From Maridesulfovibrio ferrireducens (lineage in GTDB: Bacteria > Desulfobacterota > Desulfovibrionia > Desulfovibrionales > Desulfovibrionaceae), in contig NZ_JAEINN010000005.1 of assembly GCF_016342405.1 (NCBI RefSeq), positions 62,001-126,000 of the forward strand: a stretch of 64,000 nt of DNA, in the 5' to 3' direction. Position 1 is the stretch's first letter, and every line of letters begins with the position of its first letter. Below are positions 9,400 to 18,471 of this stretch, piece by piece. The notes beneath the pieces are model-generated. The model saw nothing but the letters and a program-made list of their open reading frames with translations. It made no database searches and was not told the DNA's origin. The translations under genes were made by a program, and so were the position numbers.

Positions 9400-10881
9400 A
9401 TGAGCAGTAAGATCGTTTCCATGCGCAATGTTTCCATTGAACTTGAACAGGGGTCAGTACTCCAATCAATTGACTGGAATATCAAACGAGGTGAGCATTG
9501 GGCCGTGCTTGGACCTAATGGTGCGGGAAAAACAACCCTGTTCAGAGTTCTTGCCGGGGCTGTTTGGCCTGATGATGACAAATCCCGCGAGTACTATTTC
9601 GACGGTAAAAAGACTTACAGTCCTATTGATGCTCAAGAACGTATATATATTGTTTCTCCCGAACAGCAGGATGTTTTTCTTAAAATGGGCTGGGATGTCA
9701 GCGGAGAAGAAGCTGTTTTAGCGGGAAAAGATAACACTCCTTTTCTTTATAGACTTGCAGACGAGTGGGAATATGAAGAAGTCAGATCTTTGATGAAAAC
9801 TCTCGGCATGGAGAGCCTTGCCAAAAGAAGTATTGTTGCAATGTCTCGCGGTGAAGGAAGAAAAATTCTTATTGCCCGTGCGCTCATTGCCCGTGCAGAA
9901 GTGATTATTCTTGATGAATTTTTAGAAGGTATAGATCAGAAGTCGCGTGCTCAGTTGATTGAAGCCATTGATGCCGCCGCTGCCGCAGGAATAACAATTG
10001 TCTGCTCCGCTCACAGAGACGAAGAACTGCCTACTTGTATAAACAGAACTCTTCACTTAGCTGATGGAAAGATTGATCACTGTGAAGACGGACAGGGCAA
10101 AGGGGTTTCCTGTTTTATCGACGGAGCTCAGGAACGTATACCACCAGCCGTTAATCGTATTGAAGCCGGGAAAACACTTTTCAGATTGTGTGATGCAAGT
10201 GTGGTCTTTCTCGGTAATACAGTTCTGAAGAACGTCGACTGGGAAATGAACGGTGGACAAAACTGGGCTGTTCTCGGTGATAACGGAGCCGGAAAGTCAA
10301 CTCTTTTACGTCTTCTTTACGGAGATGCCGCTGCCTATGCAGCTGAGAAACAGATGGAACGACTGCCTGAAAAGGGAGATTCCTTACGTTCTGTTCGCGG
10401 GCGGATGGGAATGGTTTCTGCTTCGCTTCAAGCTTCTTTCGGGGAAGCAGTGGGACGACCTATCCGTATACTGGATCTTGTTATTTCCGGTTTTTTTGCT
10501 TCAGTGGGACTTTTTGATGAAATAACTGATGAACTTCGTGAAAAAGCTTACGAATGGTTGAAGTTCTTCGGCCTCGAAGATCTGGCAGAACGAACTACAG
10601 TGCAGCTTTCATACGGACAATTGCGGAAAGCGTTTATCGCGCGAGCTCTGGTTTCAGAACCGGATGTATTGTTACTCGATGAACCTTTGGCCGGAGTTGA
10701 TGCCGTTTCCCGTAAAGAAATATACAACTTGCTAGAATCCTTAGCTGCGGCAGGAGTGGCGATGGTTTATGTCACCCATCATAAAGAAGAGTTGATTCCG
10801 TCTATTTCACATGTTCTCGAAATTACTGACGGGAAGATTTCTTTCAACGGGGAGAAAGAGGAATATTTGCAAAACAGGTAA
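9400..10881 (+). CDS. ModF-like protein with two ABC ATPase domains
   Basis: Two complete ABC cassettes are fused in 493 residues. Walker A motifs are GPNGAGKT (about 38-45) and GDNGAGKS (about 292-299). Walker B motifs are VIILDEF and VLLLDEP. The signature loops are MSRGE and LSYGQ, so the first cassette departs from LSGGQ. There is no membrane domain. The pattern matches ModF/PhrA-like proteins, whose role in molybdate metabolism is not well defined. No modABC is adjacent. GGAG precedes the ATG and a terminator follows. Confidence 0.82.
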   Translation: MSSKIVSMRNVSIELEQGSVLQSIDWNIKRGEHWAVLGPNGAGKTTLFRVLAGAVWPDDDKSREYYFDGKKTYSPIDAQERIYIVSPEQQDVFLKMGWDVSGEEAVLAGKDNTPFLYRLADEWEYEEVRSLMKTLGMESLAKRSIVAMSRGEGRKILIARALIARAEVIILDEFLEGIDQKSRAQLIEAIDAAAAAGITIVCSAHRDEELPTCINRTLHLADGKIDHCEDGQGKGVSCFIDGAQERIPPAVNRIEAGKTLFRLCDASVVFLGNTVLKNVDWEMNGGQNWAVLGDNGAGKSTLLRLLYGDAAAYAAEKQMERLPEKGDSLRSVRGRMGMVSASLQASFGEAVGRPIRILDLVISGFFASVGLFDEITDELREKAYEWLKFFGLEDLAERTTVQLSYGQLRKAFIARALVSEPDVLLLDEPLAGVDAVSRKEIYNLLESLAAAGVAMVYVTHHKEELIPSISHVLEITDGKISFNGEKEEYLQNR

Positions 10882-10938
10882 TTTCGTAAAAATAGAATTT
10901 GTTTGTATTTTCAATAAATTAATTATTTGTACAAGTAA

Positions 10939-10978
10939 AAAGGGAGGAAGCCATAAGTGGTTTCCTCCCTTTCTTCTT
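10939..10978 (+). terminator. Intrinsic terminator after the ModF-like gene
   Basis: A 14-bp stem (10939-10952 with 10959-10972, one G-U pair) has a 6-nt loop and is followed by a T-rich run. The A-run on the left arm could also serve the convergent lipoprotein gene. Confidence 0.85.
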
Positions 10979-10994
10979 AGGTATTTTTTAAATG

Positions 10995-11261
10995 CTATTT
11001 TTTTATCCATCCCCTTCCGGACATACAGCCCTCGTAAGCTCTGTTTTCCCGAGTGTACTCTTTCTGTTCCTGTTCATAGGTTTTAAGGAATCTAAGTTGG
11101 TTTCCGGGGGCAGATCCTGTTGCTTTTTTAGCTCTGTCTGTACATTCTTTGCGGTCTTTCGCAAATCTTTCACCCTGATTAACAGAAGGGTCTAAACCGG
11201 GGTTTTGATATGAAGTACAGCCTGCGAAAAGTAGTAAAAATATTAATATAAGTGGGCGCAT
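10995..11261 (-). CDS. Small lipoprotein
   Basis: The 88-residue protein has a type II signal peptide: MRPLILIFLLLFAGC, lipobox LFAGC with the lipidated Cys at 15. The mature part is hydrophilic, with two further Cys (in KECTDRA and EGCMSGRGW) that could form a disulfide. The ending with GRGW resembles small outer-membrane or periplasmic lipoproteins of unknown role. It lies 12 bp after cysQ and is probably co-transcribed with it. Confidence 0.8.
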   Translation of the reverse strand: MRPLILIFLLLFAGCTSYQNPGLDPSVNQGERFAKDRKECTDRAKKATGSAPGNQLRFLKTYEQEQKEYTRENRAYEGCMSGRGWIKK

Positions 11262-11273
11262 GTCAGTTCCTTA

Positions 11274-12041
11274 TCAGGCTGTTACAAAAAAGCCTTTGTT
11301 TTTTAAATTTTCTTTGTTGTAGGGGAAAGGTTTTCCGTCAAGTCCGAGCATTGAGCCTCCGGCTGATTCTACAATGGCCTGTCCTGCGGCGGTATCCCAT
11401 TCCATAGTGGGGTTGAATCTAGGGTAAATATGTGCCTTTCCTTCAGCAACAAGGCAAAATTTAATTGCGCTTCCTGCTGGAGTCATTTTTGCAACTTTTT
11501 TTGTGCTGAGATATGTTTCCAGATCAGGAGAAGGGTGCGACCTGCTGCCTACAACAATCAAGCCTTCATTTTCATTAGCAGGTTTGGTTATAATTCGTTC
11601 TGGATCTTTATCGGTTCTGCTCACATAAGCACCGGTTTCTATACTGCCGGTATACAATGTGTCGCTGGTAGGTGCGTAAATAACGCCGAGAACGGGGCGG
11701 TTGTTACGCATTAACGCTATGCAGACGCAAAATTCACCGTTATCTTTGATGAATTCTTTTGTTCCGTCCAGCGGGTCAACCAGAAAGAATTCTTTCCATG
11801 TTTGCCTTATAGAGAAAGGAATGTCGGTTCCTTCTTCAGATAGAACGGGTATATCAGGATAAAGATTTGAAAGGGCAGCCATAATAACTTCGTTAGAGGC
11901 TAAGTCCGCTTGAGTGACGGGCGAGTCATCTTTTTTACTGGTGACTTCGAATCCCTTTTTTTTTACTTTCATTATAGCATCTCCCGCATCACGGGCGATT
12001 TGCGAGAGATTTATTATCATGTTTTTCATATAAACAAACAT
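11274..12041 (-). CDS. cysQ: 3'(2'),5'-bisphosphate nucleotidase CysQ
   Basis: This inositol-monophosphatase-family enzyme removes the 3' phosphate from PAP/PAPS. Metal-binding motifs are visible: E69/E70 in LSEEGTD, DPLDGTKEF starting at D89, and WDTAAG near residue 218. The 255-residue length fits CysQ. Two further in-frame ATGs lie within the first eight codons, so the start may be a few residues shorter. The gene is divergent from the MoaD/ThiS-like gene. Confidence 0.9.
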   Translation of the reverse strand: MFVYMKNMIINLSQIARDAGDAIMKVKKKGFEVTSKKDDSPVTQADLASNEVIMAALSNLYPDIPVLSEEGTDIPFSIRQTWKEFFLVDPLDGTKEFIKDNGEFCVCIALMRNNRPVLGVIYAPTSDTLYTGSIETGAYVSRTDKDPERIITKPANENEGLIVVGSRSHPSPDLETYLSTKKVAKMTPAGSAIKFCLVAEGKAHIYPRFNPTMEWDTAAGQAIVESAGGSMLGLDGKPFPYNKENLKNKGFFVTA

Positions 12042-12130
12042 TATCAGCCTTTTTTAAGCATGTCATCCGCTCTTGCTGTGAATCCGCTGTAGGTTTTGAC
12101 ATAAATTTCATAGCGGACTAACTATAAACG

Positions 12131-12355
12131 ATGAAAATTAATGTAACCTGCTTTGGTCACCTTGCCGTATTTCATGTCATCGGACAGTCTCTTGAAATTG
12201 AAAAGGGTACTGTTGCTGATGAATTACCCAATATTTTAGGCTTTTCTAAGAAAGATGCGGCCATGTTTTTTGTAGGTGAACGGCGGGTTGATCCTGACTA
12301 TGTGATTACTAACGGAGATATTATTAAGATATTTCCTCCGATAACAGGCGGGTGA
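12131..12355 (+). CDS. MoaD/ThiS-family sulfur carrier protein
   Basis: The 74-residue beta-grasp protein ends in the diglycine tail required for adenylation and thiocarboxylation (PPITGG). The body matches MoaD/ThiS, with the usual V-A-GG core near the C terminus (NGDIIKIFPPITGG). An E1-like enzyme starts 3 bp after its stop, so the two form a carrier/activator pair. Whether the sulfur goes to molybdopterin, tungstopterin or thiazole cannot be read from sequence; no other moa or thi gene is nearby. Confidence 0.88.
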   Translation: MKINVTCFGHLAVFHVIGQSLEIEKGTVADELPNILGFSKKDAAMFFVGERRVDPDYVITNGDIIKIFPPITGG

Positions 12356-12358
12356 GAC

Positions 12359-13204
12359 ATGAGTTTAGAAAAAGATATTTCTGAAAAATTTAAAGGTAAA
12401 TATACTGAAAAAATCTTTTCACCGGAGCATAGTGTAAAGATAGCTCCTCTTGCTGTTTCTAAATCCATATCAATAGAGCTAGGGCTTGATCAGAATTATG
12501 TTGAGTGTGTTGCCTTTAAACAGGGAGCTGTTCCGGAAAGGTACACCCGTAATCTGACAACCTTCAGTCAAAAGGAACAGGAAAAGCTTTTTGCTTCAAA
12601 GGTCGCGGTTGTCGGTCTCGGAGGACTTGGCGGTCATTTACTTGAATCTTTAGCCCGGGCCGGAGTGGGGCATATTGTTGCATGTGACGGTGATGTTTTT
12701 GAAGCATCAAATTTGAACAGGCAACTTTTAGCTACTGAGAATACTTTGGGACATTCAAAAGCTGATGCCGCTTATGAATTGATAAGAAAAGTTAATCCGG
12801 CAGTGTTTTTAGATGTTAAGTCTGAATACCTAGAAGCTGAGCAGTTTGACGGTTTCATAAAAGGTGCGGACGTAGTTGTTGATTGTCTGGGGGGATTGAA
12901 ACATCGGGGTCAACTTAAAGATGCTGCTGCAAAGCTTGGAATTCCCCTTGTTACCGCAAGTGTTGCCGGTTGGGCAGGAATTGTTTCAACAGTTTATCCG
13001 GGTGATCCCTCTCCTTCAGATTTTTTCGGCAACAATAACGGCCTTGAGGAATTGCTTGGAACTCCTGTGTCTGCAATCTCAACTGCGGTAGGCGTTCAGA
13101 GTGCTGAAGTTCTTAAAATTCTCAGTGGTAAAGGGGCTGGTCTAACCGGTAAAGCTTTTATGTTTGACCTTGCCGGGTTATATTTTGATGTTGTAACCCT
13201 TTAG
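12359..13204 (+). CDS. E1-like ThiF/MoeB/HesA adenylyltransferase, no zinc motif
   Basis: E1-like enzymes adenylate the C-terminal glycine of ubiquitin-like sulfur carriers. The nucleotide-binding GLGGLGG loop is near residue 88; D (CDGD), NRQ and SKAD residues expected of the fold follow. About 75 unusual residues precede the core. The paired CxxC zinc motifs of MoeB/ThiF are absent: the region reads GDPSPSDFFG where CxxC is normally found. Its partner is the diglycine carrier directly upstream. Zinc-less HesA-like proteins exist, so the protein may still be active. Confidence 0.87.
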   Translation: MSLEKDISEKFKGKYTEKIFSPEHSVKIAPLAVSKSISIELGLDQNYVECVAFKQGAVPERYTRNLTTFSQKEQEKLFASKVAVVGLGGLGGHLLESLARAGVGHIVACDGDVFEASNLNRQLLATENTLGHSKADAAYELIRKVNPAVFLDVKSEYLEAEQFDGFIKGADVVVDCLGGLKHRGQLKDAAAKLGIPLVTASVAGWAGIVSTVYPGDPSPSDFFGNNNGLEELLGTPVSAISTAVGVQSAEVLKILSGKGAGLTGKAFMFDLAGLYFDVVTL

Positions 13205-13736
13205 TTTTGGTAATGTTTCAAATTTACTTTCCTTTTTATCTTTTCTTCTAGATACCTCCTGATCATATTTACATTCTGAATATACTCTTCGTAAACCAAT
13301 GTTTATTGTCATTCTTTTAGTCTTTTATACTATTTCTTTATTTGGGTAGTAATGGCATTAAATCTGAAATCATAAAATTTAAAAATTAAGTATTTTAAAG
13401 TCTTTAATATTAATTATTTGATTTATCGTGTTATTATTTATGTATATTACTTAGGTTTGTATTTTTTTAATTTTTAATTGTCTTTACTCATGCTTGTTGG
13501 AGAACTGAATTATATTAATTTTAAATGTAACTGTAAGTAAAATATGAGTTTTACATTAGTGTTTGTATGTAACTTTTTTCTTGTAAATTTTTTAATAATA
13601 TAAAAATGGTTCAGCATCCGCAAATAGCTGAATCTATTGAAAATTATGCAGAAAAGGGTAGACATAATAGCGTTGTAAATATAGATCATTCTCCAAGTTA
13701 GGCACAATGCTGCATAAATATATCTGGAGATAGAAT
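13205..13736. other. AT-rich intergenic stretch without a recognisable gene
   Basis: These 532 bp are strongly AT-rich. Open frames here are short, compositionally biased and lack Shine-Dalgarno sites. I see no clear terminator after the E1-like gene. A near sigma-54 motif at 13701-13713 has the wrong spacing (9 nt instead of 10 between GG and GC). Confidence 0.6.
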
Positions 13737-13970
13737 ATGAATAAAGACTTTGAAGATGTTGTTACGGAGTTAAATTATATAGCGGCAGCTCTTGATTTTC
13801 TCGGAGAAGCCATAGAGTGCTATGAATCGGAAGGCAAAAAGCTAAATAAAGGAGGGGTCTCCTATATAGCCAAGGTCATCGGTCAGCGCTCTTCCAGAGT
13901 GGCTGATTTATGTTGGAACATTAAATCAAGTTATAAGAATTTGCCTGTAGCTGACAGTGCTGAATCCTGA
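13737..13970 (+). CDS. Small hypothetical protein
   Basis: The 77-residue acidic protein has GGAG 7 nt before its ATG. It looks helical, with an amphipathic first half (NYIAAALDFLGEAIECYES) and two Cys residues. No signal peptide or membrane helix is seen. I do not recognise a family. It stands alone after the AT-rich stretch and about 100 bp before the response regulator/phosphatase gene, in the same direction. Confidence 0.65.
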   Translation: MNKDFEDVVTELNYIAAALDFLGEAIECYESEGKKLNKGGVSYIAKVIGQRSSRVADLCWNIKSSYKNLPVADSAES

Positions 13971-14079
13971 TATATTAGTTTATTATACTGTAGAATTATT
14001 AAAATCTATGGTAAATCCATAGGCAGTTAAAGACTCTTTTTACCTTTTTAGATGTCATAATTGTTTCGGAGGTATGCGG

Positions 14080-15273
14080 GTGAGCGTTAAAGTTCAAAAT
14101 GATAAGCGAGAGGATGAATCTCCGATTATATTGGTTGTGGATGATTCCATTACTATGAGAAATTTTCTTACGAGAGTTCTTGAAGATGATTATCAGGTAG
14201 TGACCGCTGCTGACGGGCTTGAATGTGTTGATAAATATGTTGATATTCGTCCAAGTGTAATTCTGCTTGATTTACTTATGCCCAAAATGGATGGATTTGA
14301 TGTAATTGAAAAGATACGTAATTCTCTCGGTGACCCTGAAGTAATTATAATTGTACTGACAGGGCAGGATGAACAGGACATCAAGGCGAAAGCTCTTAAT
14401 GCCGGTGCAAATGATTATTTGACCAAGCCTTTCCATGTTGTCGAGTTAAAGGCTCGGGTCGGCGTAGCCATTAGGCAGGTCATGCTTACACGTCAATTGC
14501 AGTCTGCTAATTCCGATCTGCAAAAAGCCTATGATCTTATTGATGATGAAGTTAGCTTGGTAGCGAGACTTCAGGATAAGCTTTTACCGACTAATGTACC
14601 TTTTATTAAAGGGTTAGAGATTAAGAGTTTGTATAGGCCGTCAGGACGAGCCAGTGGTGATTATTTTGATGCGTTTGATCTTGAGGACGGTGTAATCAGA
14701 GTTATTATGGCTGATGTTTCAGGGCACGGACCTCAGGCTGCCTTTATTATGGCAATTGTCAGGACTTTGTTTAAAGCTGACGGCTCCGAGACTCGCGATC
14801 TGGCTCACAGTCTGTTTCAGATTAATACTCATCTGGTGGACTTGATCGGCAGAGACAGTTATTTTGTTACCCTTTTTGCTGCGGATATTGATTTCAATGC
14901 CGGAGTTATGAAATTTCTAAGTGCCGGGCATTGCCCTGCACTTATTATGCAGGATGGCATCATGGGGGAACCTTTAAAGGCCCATGTTCCTCCTTTAGGT
15001 TTTTTCCCGGTGGACTGCACTCTTGATGAGCGCCGATTTACCTCTTCACTGGATTTATTTCTTTTCACGGATGGGTGTTATGAATGGCGAATGGGGGATA
15101 AATTTTTCAGTCTTGAGCCGTTTATGGATATTGCCGGCAAGTTGATGCACACAGACAGCCTTAATCTTGATGCAATTGAAGACCTCTTGGAAAAAGAAAC
15201 AGGAGTTCGTCCGGTCTTTGACGATGATGTTACGGCTCTTTCTATACGTTGGAAAAAGGGTGCTAGTGATTAA
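14080..15273 (+). CDS. Response regulator with PP2C/SpoIIE-type phosphatase output
   Basis: The receiver domain (about 15-130) has D21/D22, phosphoacceptor D64 (LLDLLMP) and Lys in LTKPF. A linker helix leads to an RsbU/SpoIIE-like phosphatase domain (about 175-395) with GDYFDAF and ADVSGHG metal-binding signatures and a final DDVTAL. Such proteins dephosphorylate anti-sigma antagonists in partner-switching. GGAGG at 14068-14072 is 7 nt before GTG 14080 but only 1 nt before ATG 14074, so GTG is chosen (397 residues). No kinase or STAS gene is adjacent. Confidence 0.9.
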   Translation: MSVKVQNDKREDESPIILVVDDSITMRNFLTRVLEDDYQVVTAADGLECVDKYVDIRPSVILLDLLMPKMDGFDVIEKIRNSLGDPEVIIIVLTGQDEQDIKAKALNAGANDYLTKPFHVVELKARVGVAIRQVMLTRQLQSANSDLQKAYDLIDDEVSLVARLQDKLLPTNVPFIKGLEIKSLYRPSGRASGDYFDAFDLEDGVIRVIMADVSGHGPQAAFIMAIVRTLFKADGSETRDLAHSLFQINTHLVDLIGRDSYFVTLFAADIDFNAGVMKFLSAGHCPALIMQDGIMGEPLKAHVPPLGFFPVDCTLDERRFTSSLDLFLFTDGCYEWRMGDKFFSLEPFMDIAGKLMHTDSLNLDAIEDLLEKETGVRPVFDDDVTALSIRWKKGASD

Positions 15274-15277
15274 GTGA

Positions 15278-16118
15278 CTAATTCTTTTTTGATCTAAGAC
15301 CCCTGAGTATGTCTGTTTTATGAAATAATAAGATCAGGATAAAGGCTATTCCCAAAAGGATAACAGTTGCAGGGGTTGTCCATCCGGGTGAAGTTTTTTC
15401 CAGCGTGAGCCATTTATGAATAATTCTTTCCTTTTTTATTTTAGGAATTGAATTTATTCCGGCTACGATAGGTTTAAGCTTATCCATATGTTTTTTGCTT
15501 ACAGCCGGGCGTATTGATTTTGTGAAAAGGTCATAATAGCAGAAATTATTTTCTGCTCCCAGCTTGTTAAGATTATACATGGCGACTGGAAAATCTGCGA
15601 TAAATGCTTGAATCCGGTCTTTGGTTGCTGCATGAGTCATAAATGACGAGTGATACGTATGGGAAATTATCCTCCATAAATTTCTTTGAAAAACCTTCTT
15701 TTATTACCCCGCAGTTCAAGTTATCAAGATTGTCGATTTTGAAGTCGGTAAGTTTTTTTGAGACGAATAATCCTCCGCTAAAATTAAAGAATTTATCGCT
15801 GAAGTGCAGCTTTTCTGCCCGTTCTTTTGTGTAGAAGAGCCCTCCATGTACATCAGTATCTCCATTTGTCACTGAAGTGAGAGCTTGATTCCAGTTGCTA
15901 AGTTTAAAAACAACATCAATTCCAGTTTCTTCAGACCATAGTTTCCATATATCTATGATTATTCCTTGAGGGTTTCCTTTTTCATCGAGAAAAGAAAGTG
16001 GAGGCATTGAGGCAGAATGGGAGATTGTAAGCTGGGCTGCTGAGGCGAGCAGAGCGTTTTGCGGTATAAAAAATAGTGTAGCAATTATGAGAAATGTTAT
16101 TTTAGAATGAATATTCAC
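15278..16118 (-). pseudogene. Periplasmic substrate-binding (SBP_bac_3-like) membrane protein, frame broken
   Basis: Two overlapping frames encode halves of one protein. The first (start GTG 16118, signal peptide ending near ASAAQ) carries the N-terminal lobe (MPPLSFLDEKGNPQG, DTDVHGGLFYTKERAE). Near 15640-15615 homology passes to another frame, 15278-15640, continuing KDRIQAFIADFPVAMY, then a helix near its C terminus and a short basic tail. One extra base, or two missing bases, around 15630 would join them. The domain order matches binding-protein sensors of signalling enzymes, but no GGDEF or kinase follows. It could be a pseudogene or an assembly error; I saw no slippery heptamer. Confidence 0.75.
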
Positions 16119-16403
16119 AGCTCTCAACCTCTGTTTAAGGTAGAATAGTCGTTAATCGCAAAGAATAAAAAAAAGACATCCCAATGTAGTCTTAATTTAA
16201 AAGTTATGATCAGTTAAATTTCCGTATAAAGCTATTATTATTCTTATATATAAGGTTCGGGGGATAAACAAGCTTTTCAGGTGAAAATATATAATATATT
16301 ATAAGTGAATAGTAGGACTGTAGTGTCTTTTTTGAGATTAAGGCGGAAAGGGTAAAATTAAGCGAGGCAGAGTGAAAATCGTAAGTGAAGAGTTTAGTTC
16401 TAT

Positions 16404-17729
16404 TTATTTAGCCTGACCGGCAGCATTCAAAGTAAGAAGAGCATTAAAGCTTTCTTCAAGAGTTTGTTTCTCGCTAACCAACTGCTGTAAAAACAGGTTT
16501 ATAGCCGGAACCATTTTAATGGCTGTATCAATTTCTGGATTTGCTCCGGTTTGATAGGCTCCGATATTAACCATGTCTTCAACTTTGTTGAAGGTCGCAA
16601 GTTGTCTGAGAACTTGCCTACCGGCAGTAATCACGTCGTTTTGAGTAATATCGCCTCTTACTCGACTTACACTCTTTAATACATCGATGCATGGATAGTG
16701 GCCCTGATCGGCCAGTTCACGAGTGAGAACTATGTGTCCGTCAAGAATTGAGCGGGTTGCATCTGCGATAGGTTCCGTGAAATCGTCTCCGTCGACAAGA
16801 ACAGTATAAATACCTGTTATGGAGCCAAGCTGGCTTTTACCTGCTCTTTCAAGAAGTTTTGGGAGCTGTGCAAAAACTGAAGGAGTGTATCCTCCGCGGG
16901 TAGGCGGTTCGCCTGCGGCAAGTCCCACTTCACGTCCAGCCATTGCGAAACGTGTTACAGAATCCATCATCAGGATGACATCATTTTGTTTATCCCGGAA
17001 ATATTCAGCTATAGCGGTGGCAGTGTAGGCCGCTCTCATGCGTAACAGGGGACTTTTGTCAGATGTAGCGATAACAAGGACTGAGCGGGCCATGCCTTCA
17101 GGGCCTAGGTCCCGTTCCATGAATTCCACAACTTCTCGACCACGTTCGCCGACAAGAGCTATGACATTGATGTCTGCCACAGTGTATCTTGCGATCATGC
17201 CGAGCAGTGTCGATTTTCCGACACCTGAACCTGCCATGATGCCGACTCGTTGACCTTTTCCGAGTGTCAGCAAGCTGTTTATAGCTTTGACACCGACATC
17301 AAGAGGTTCATTGATGCGCGGTCGTTCAAGGGGATTAGGTGGATCACGGTGAAGAGGATTAAAGCTTTCGGGGATAATAGGTCCTTTCCCGTCAATCGGC
17401 TGTCCGAATGCGTCAACGGCTCTTCCCAGCAGATTCATCCCGACAGGAATGTGAGGCGGAGCACTTGCGCTTTTGATGAGACATCCCGGGCCGATTCCAT
17501 GAAGTTCTCCGTAGGGCATGAACAAACAAGCTCCGTCACGAAACCCTACAACTTCAGCAGGAATTGGTTCTACAGAATCTTCTCCAGGCATAAGGTGGCA
17601 CACTGAACCAAGAGGAGCCTTGATTCCTTTACCTTCTGCAATTAGACCGACAATCTTGGTTATTTTGCCGTAAGTGCGGCAAGGGTCAATGGATGAGAGC
17701 AGCTCGGTGCAACCTTTCATGTCAGCCAT
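16404..17729 (-). CDS. fliI: Flagellar export ATPase FliI
   Basis: FliI powers type III export of flagellar subunits. Walker A is GSGVGKST, Walker B is VILMMDS, and the export-ATPase signature ARGGYTPSVF appears as TRGGYTPSVF. The longest frame opens at 17780, but GGAG lies 6 nt before ATG 17729, giving a usual-length 441 residues and an 8-nt overlap with fliH. It is the last gene of the flgB operon. No fliJ reading frame is found downstream. Confidence 0.97.
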   Translation of the reverse strand: MADMKGCTELLSSIDPCRTYGKITKIVGLIAEGKGIKAPLGSVCHLMPGEDSVEPIPAEVVGFRDGACLFMPYGELHGIGPGCLIKSASAPPHIPVGMNLLGRAVDAFGQPIDGKGPIIPESFNPLHRDPPNPLERPRINEPLDVGVKAINSLLTLGKGQRVGIMAGSGVGKSTLLGMIARYTVADINVIALVGERGREVVEFMERDLGPEGMARSVLVIATSDKSPLLRMRAAYTATAIAEYFRDKQNDVILMMDSVTRFAMAGREVGLAAGEPPTRGGYTPSVFAQLPKLLERAGKSQLGSITGIYTVLVDGDDFTEPIADATRSILDGHIVLTRELADQGHYPCIDVLKSVSRVRGDITQNDVITAGRQVLRQLATFNKVEDMVNIGAYQTGANPEIDTAIKMVPAINLFLQQLVSEKQTLEESFNALLTLNAAGQAK

Positions 17730-18471
17730 TGTTCTCTCCGGCTGTTGCGGCAAGTTGTTCCAGTATTTCCTGTACGCCATCCCAGCGGGAAGTGATCGTG
17801 TTATCGATCATGGCATCTTCGGCTTCAAGGATAACTCCGCCGTTGTCAATTGCAGGGTCTGCTTTGGTCCGCCACTTAGCAAGGCCTGGGTAATCAGCCT
17901 GAGCCTGCTCCAGAAGCTGAGCTATAAGTTGCTGATCCGCAGGTGAAACTTTTACCGTGAGCATGGTTTGCGAATCAATATGAGATAGAGCTTCATCCAG
18001 AAGCGAGGCGAGAATTTCCTGCCTGCGTTCTTCCATTTCCACTCCTAGTGTTTTTTCTATAACCATCATAACCAGAGAGATTACATCAGCGGATTGAGTT
18101 GCAATTACAGCCTGTGACTGCTCTTGAATTGCGGCCAAAGTCTGCCCTAGTTTCTGGCTGAAACCGATCATGTGTTTTTCAGCTTCCGTTGCAGCCTGAG
18201 TTTTTCCTTCGGCATATCCTTCAATCTTGGCATCGGCTTTAAGTTGTTCAGCTTCAGCCATGGCTTTAGTTATGAGACCTTTAGCCATGTCCTGAGCTTT
18301 TGCTTTAACCCTTTCAAAATATTCCAGATCGGTGTCTTTATCCCACGTAGGCTTCTTTTTACCTTCCATATCCTGAATAGTCATTTCCTGGGCATTGTTA
18401 TTCGAATCAAGGCCCATGATGACTCTACCGGTGTAGAATTTATTTTCAGCTTCGGTGTTAGACAAAGACAT
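17722..18471 (-). CDS. fliH: Flagellar assembly protein FliH
   Basis: FliH is the negative regulator and stator-like partner of FliI. The 249-residue protein has a helical middle rich in Ala, Glu and Lys (about 55-100) with heptad-like repeats. The C-terminal FliH/VATPase-E domain follows (VMMVIEKTLGVEMEE, then LTVKVSPADQQLI). The start overlaps fliG by 14 nt and the end overlaps fliI, which fits coupled translation. Confidence 0.93.
   Translation of the reverse strand: MSLSNTEAENKFYTGRVIMGLDSNNNAQEMTIQDMEGKKKPTWDKDTDLEYFERVKAKAQDMAKGLITKAMAEAEQLKADAKIEGYAEGKTQAATEAEKHMIGFSQKLGQTLAAIQEQSQAVIATQSADVISLVMMVIEKTLGVEMEERRQEILASLLDEALSHIDSQTMLTVKVSPADQQLIAQLLEQAQADYPGLAKWRTKADPAIDNGGVILEAEDAMIDNTITSRWDGVQEILEQLAATAGENNG

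Noticed and set aside
13510-13707. 65-codon minus-strand ORF in the AT-rich stretch
   Set aside because: Biased Lys/Ile/Phe/Tyr composition as expected from AT-rich DNA, and no ribosome site.
13699-13713. Sigma-54-like motif before the 77-residue gene
   Set aside because: GG and GC are separated by 9 nt instead of 10, and the start point would fall inside the ribosome-binding site.
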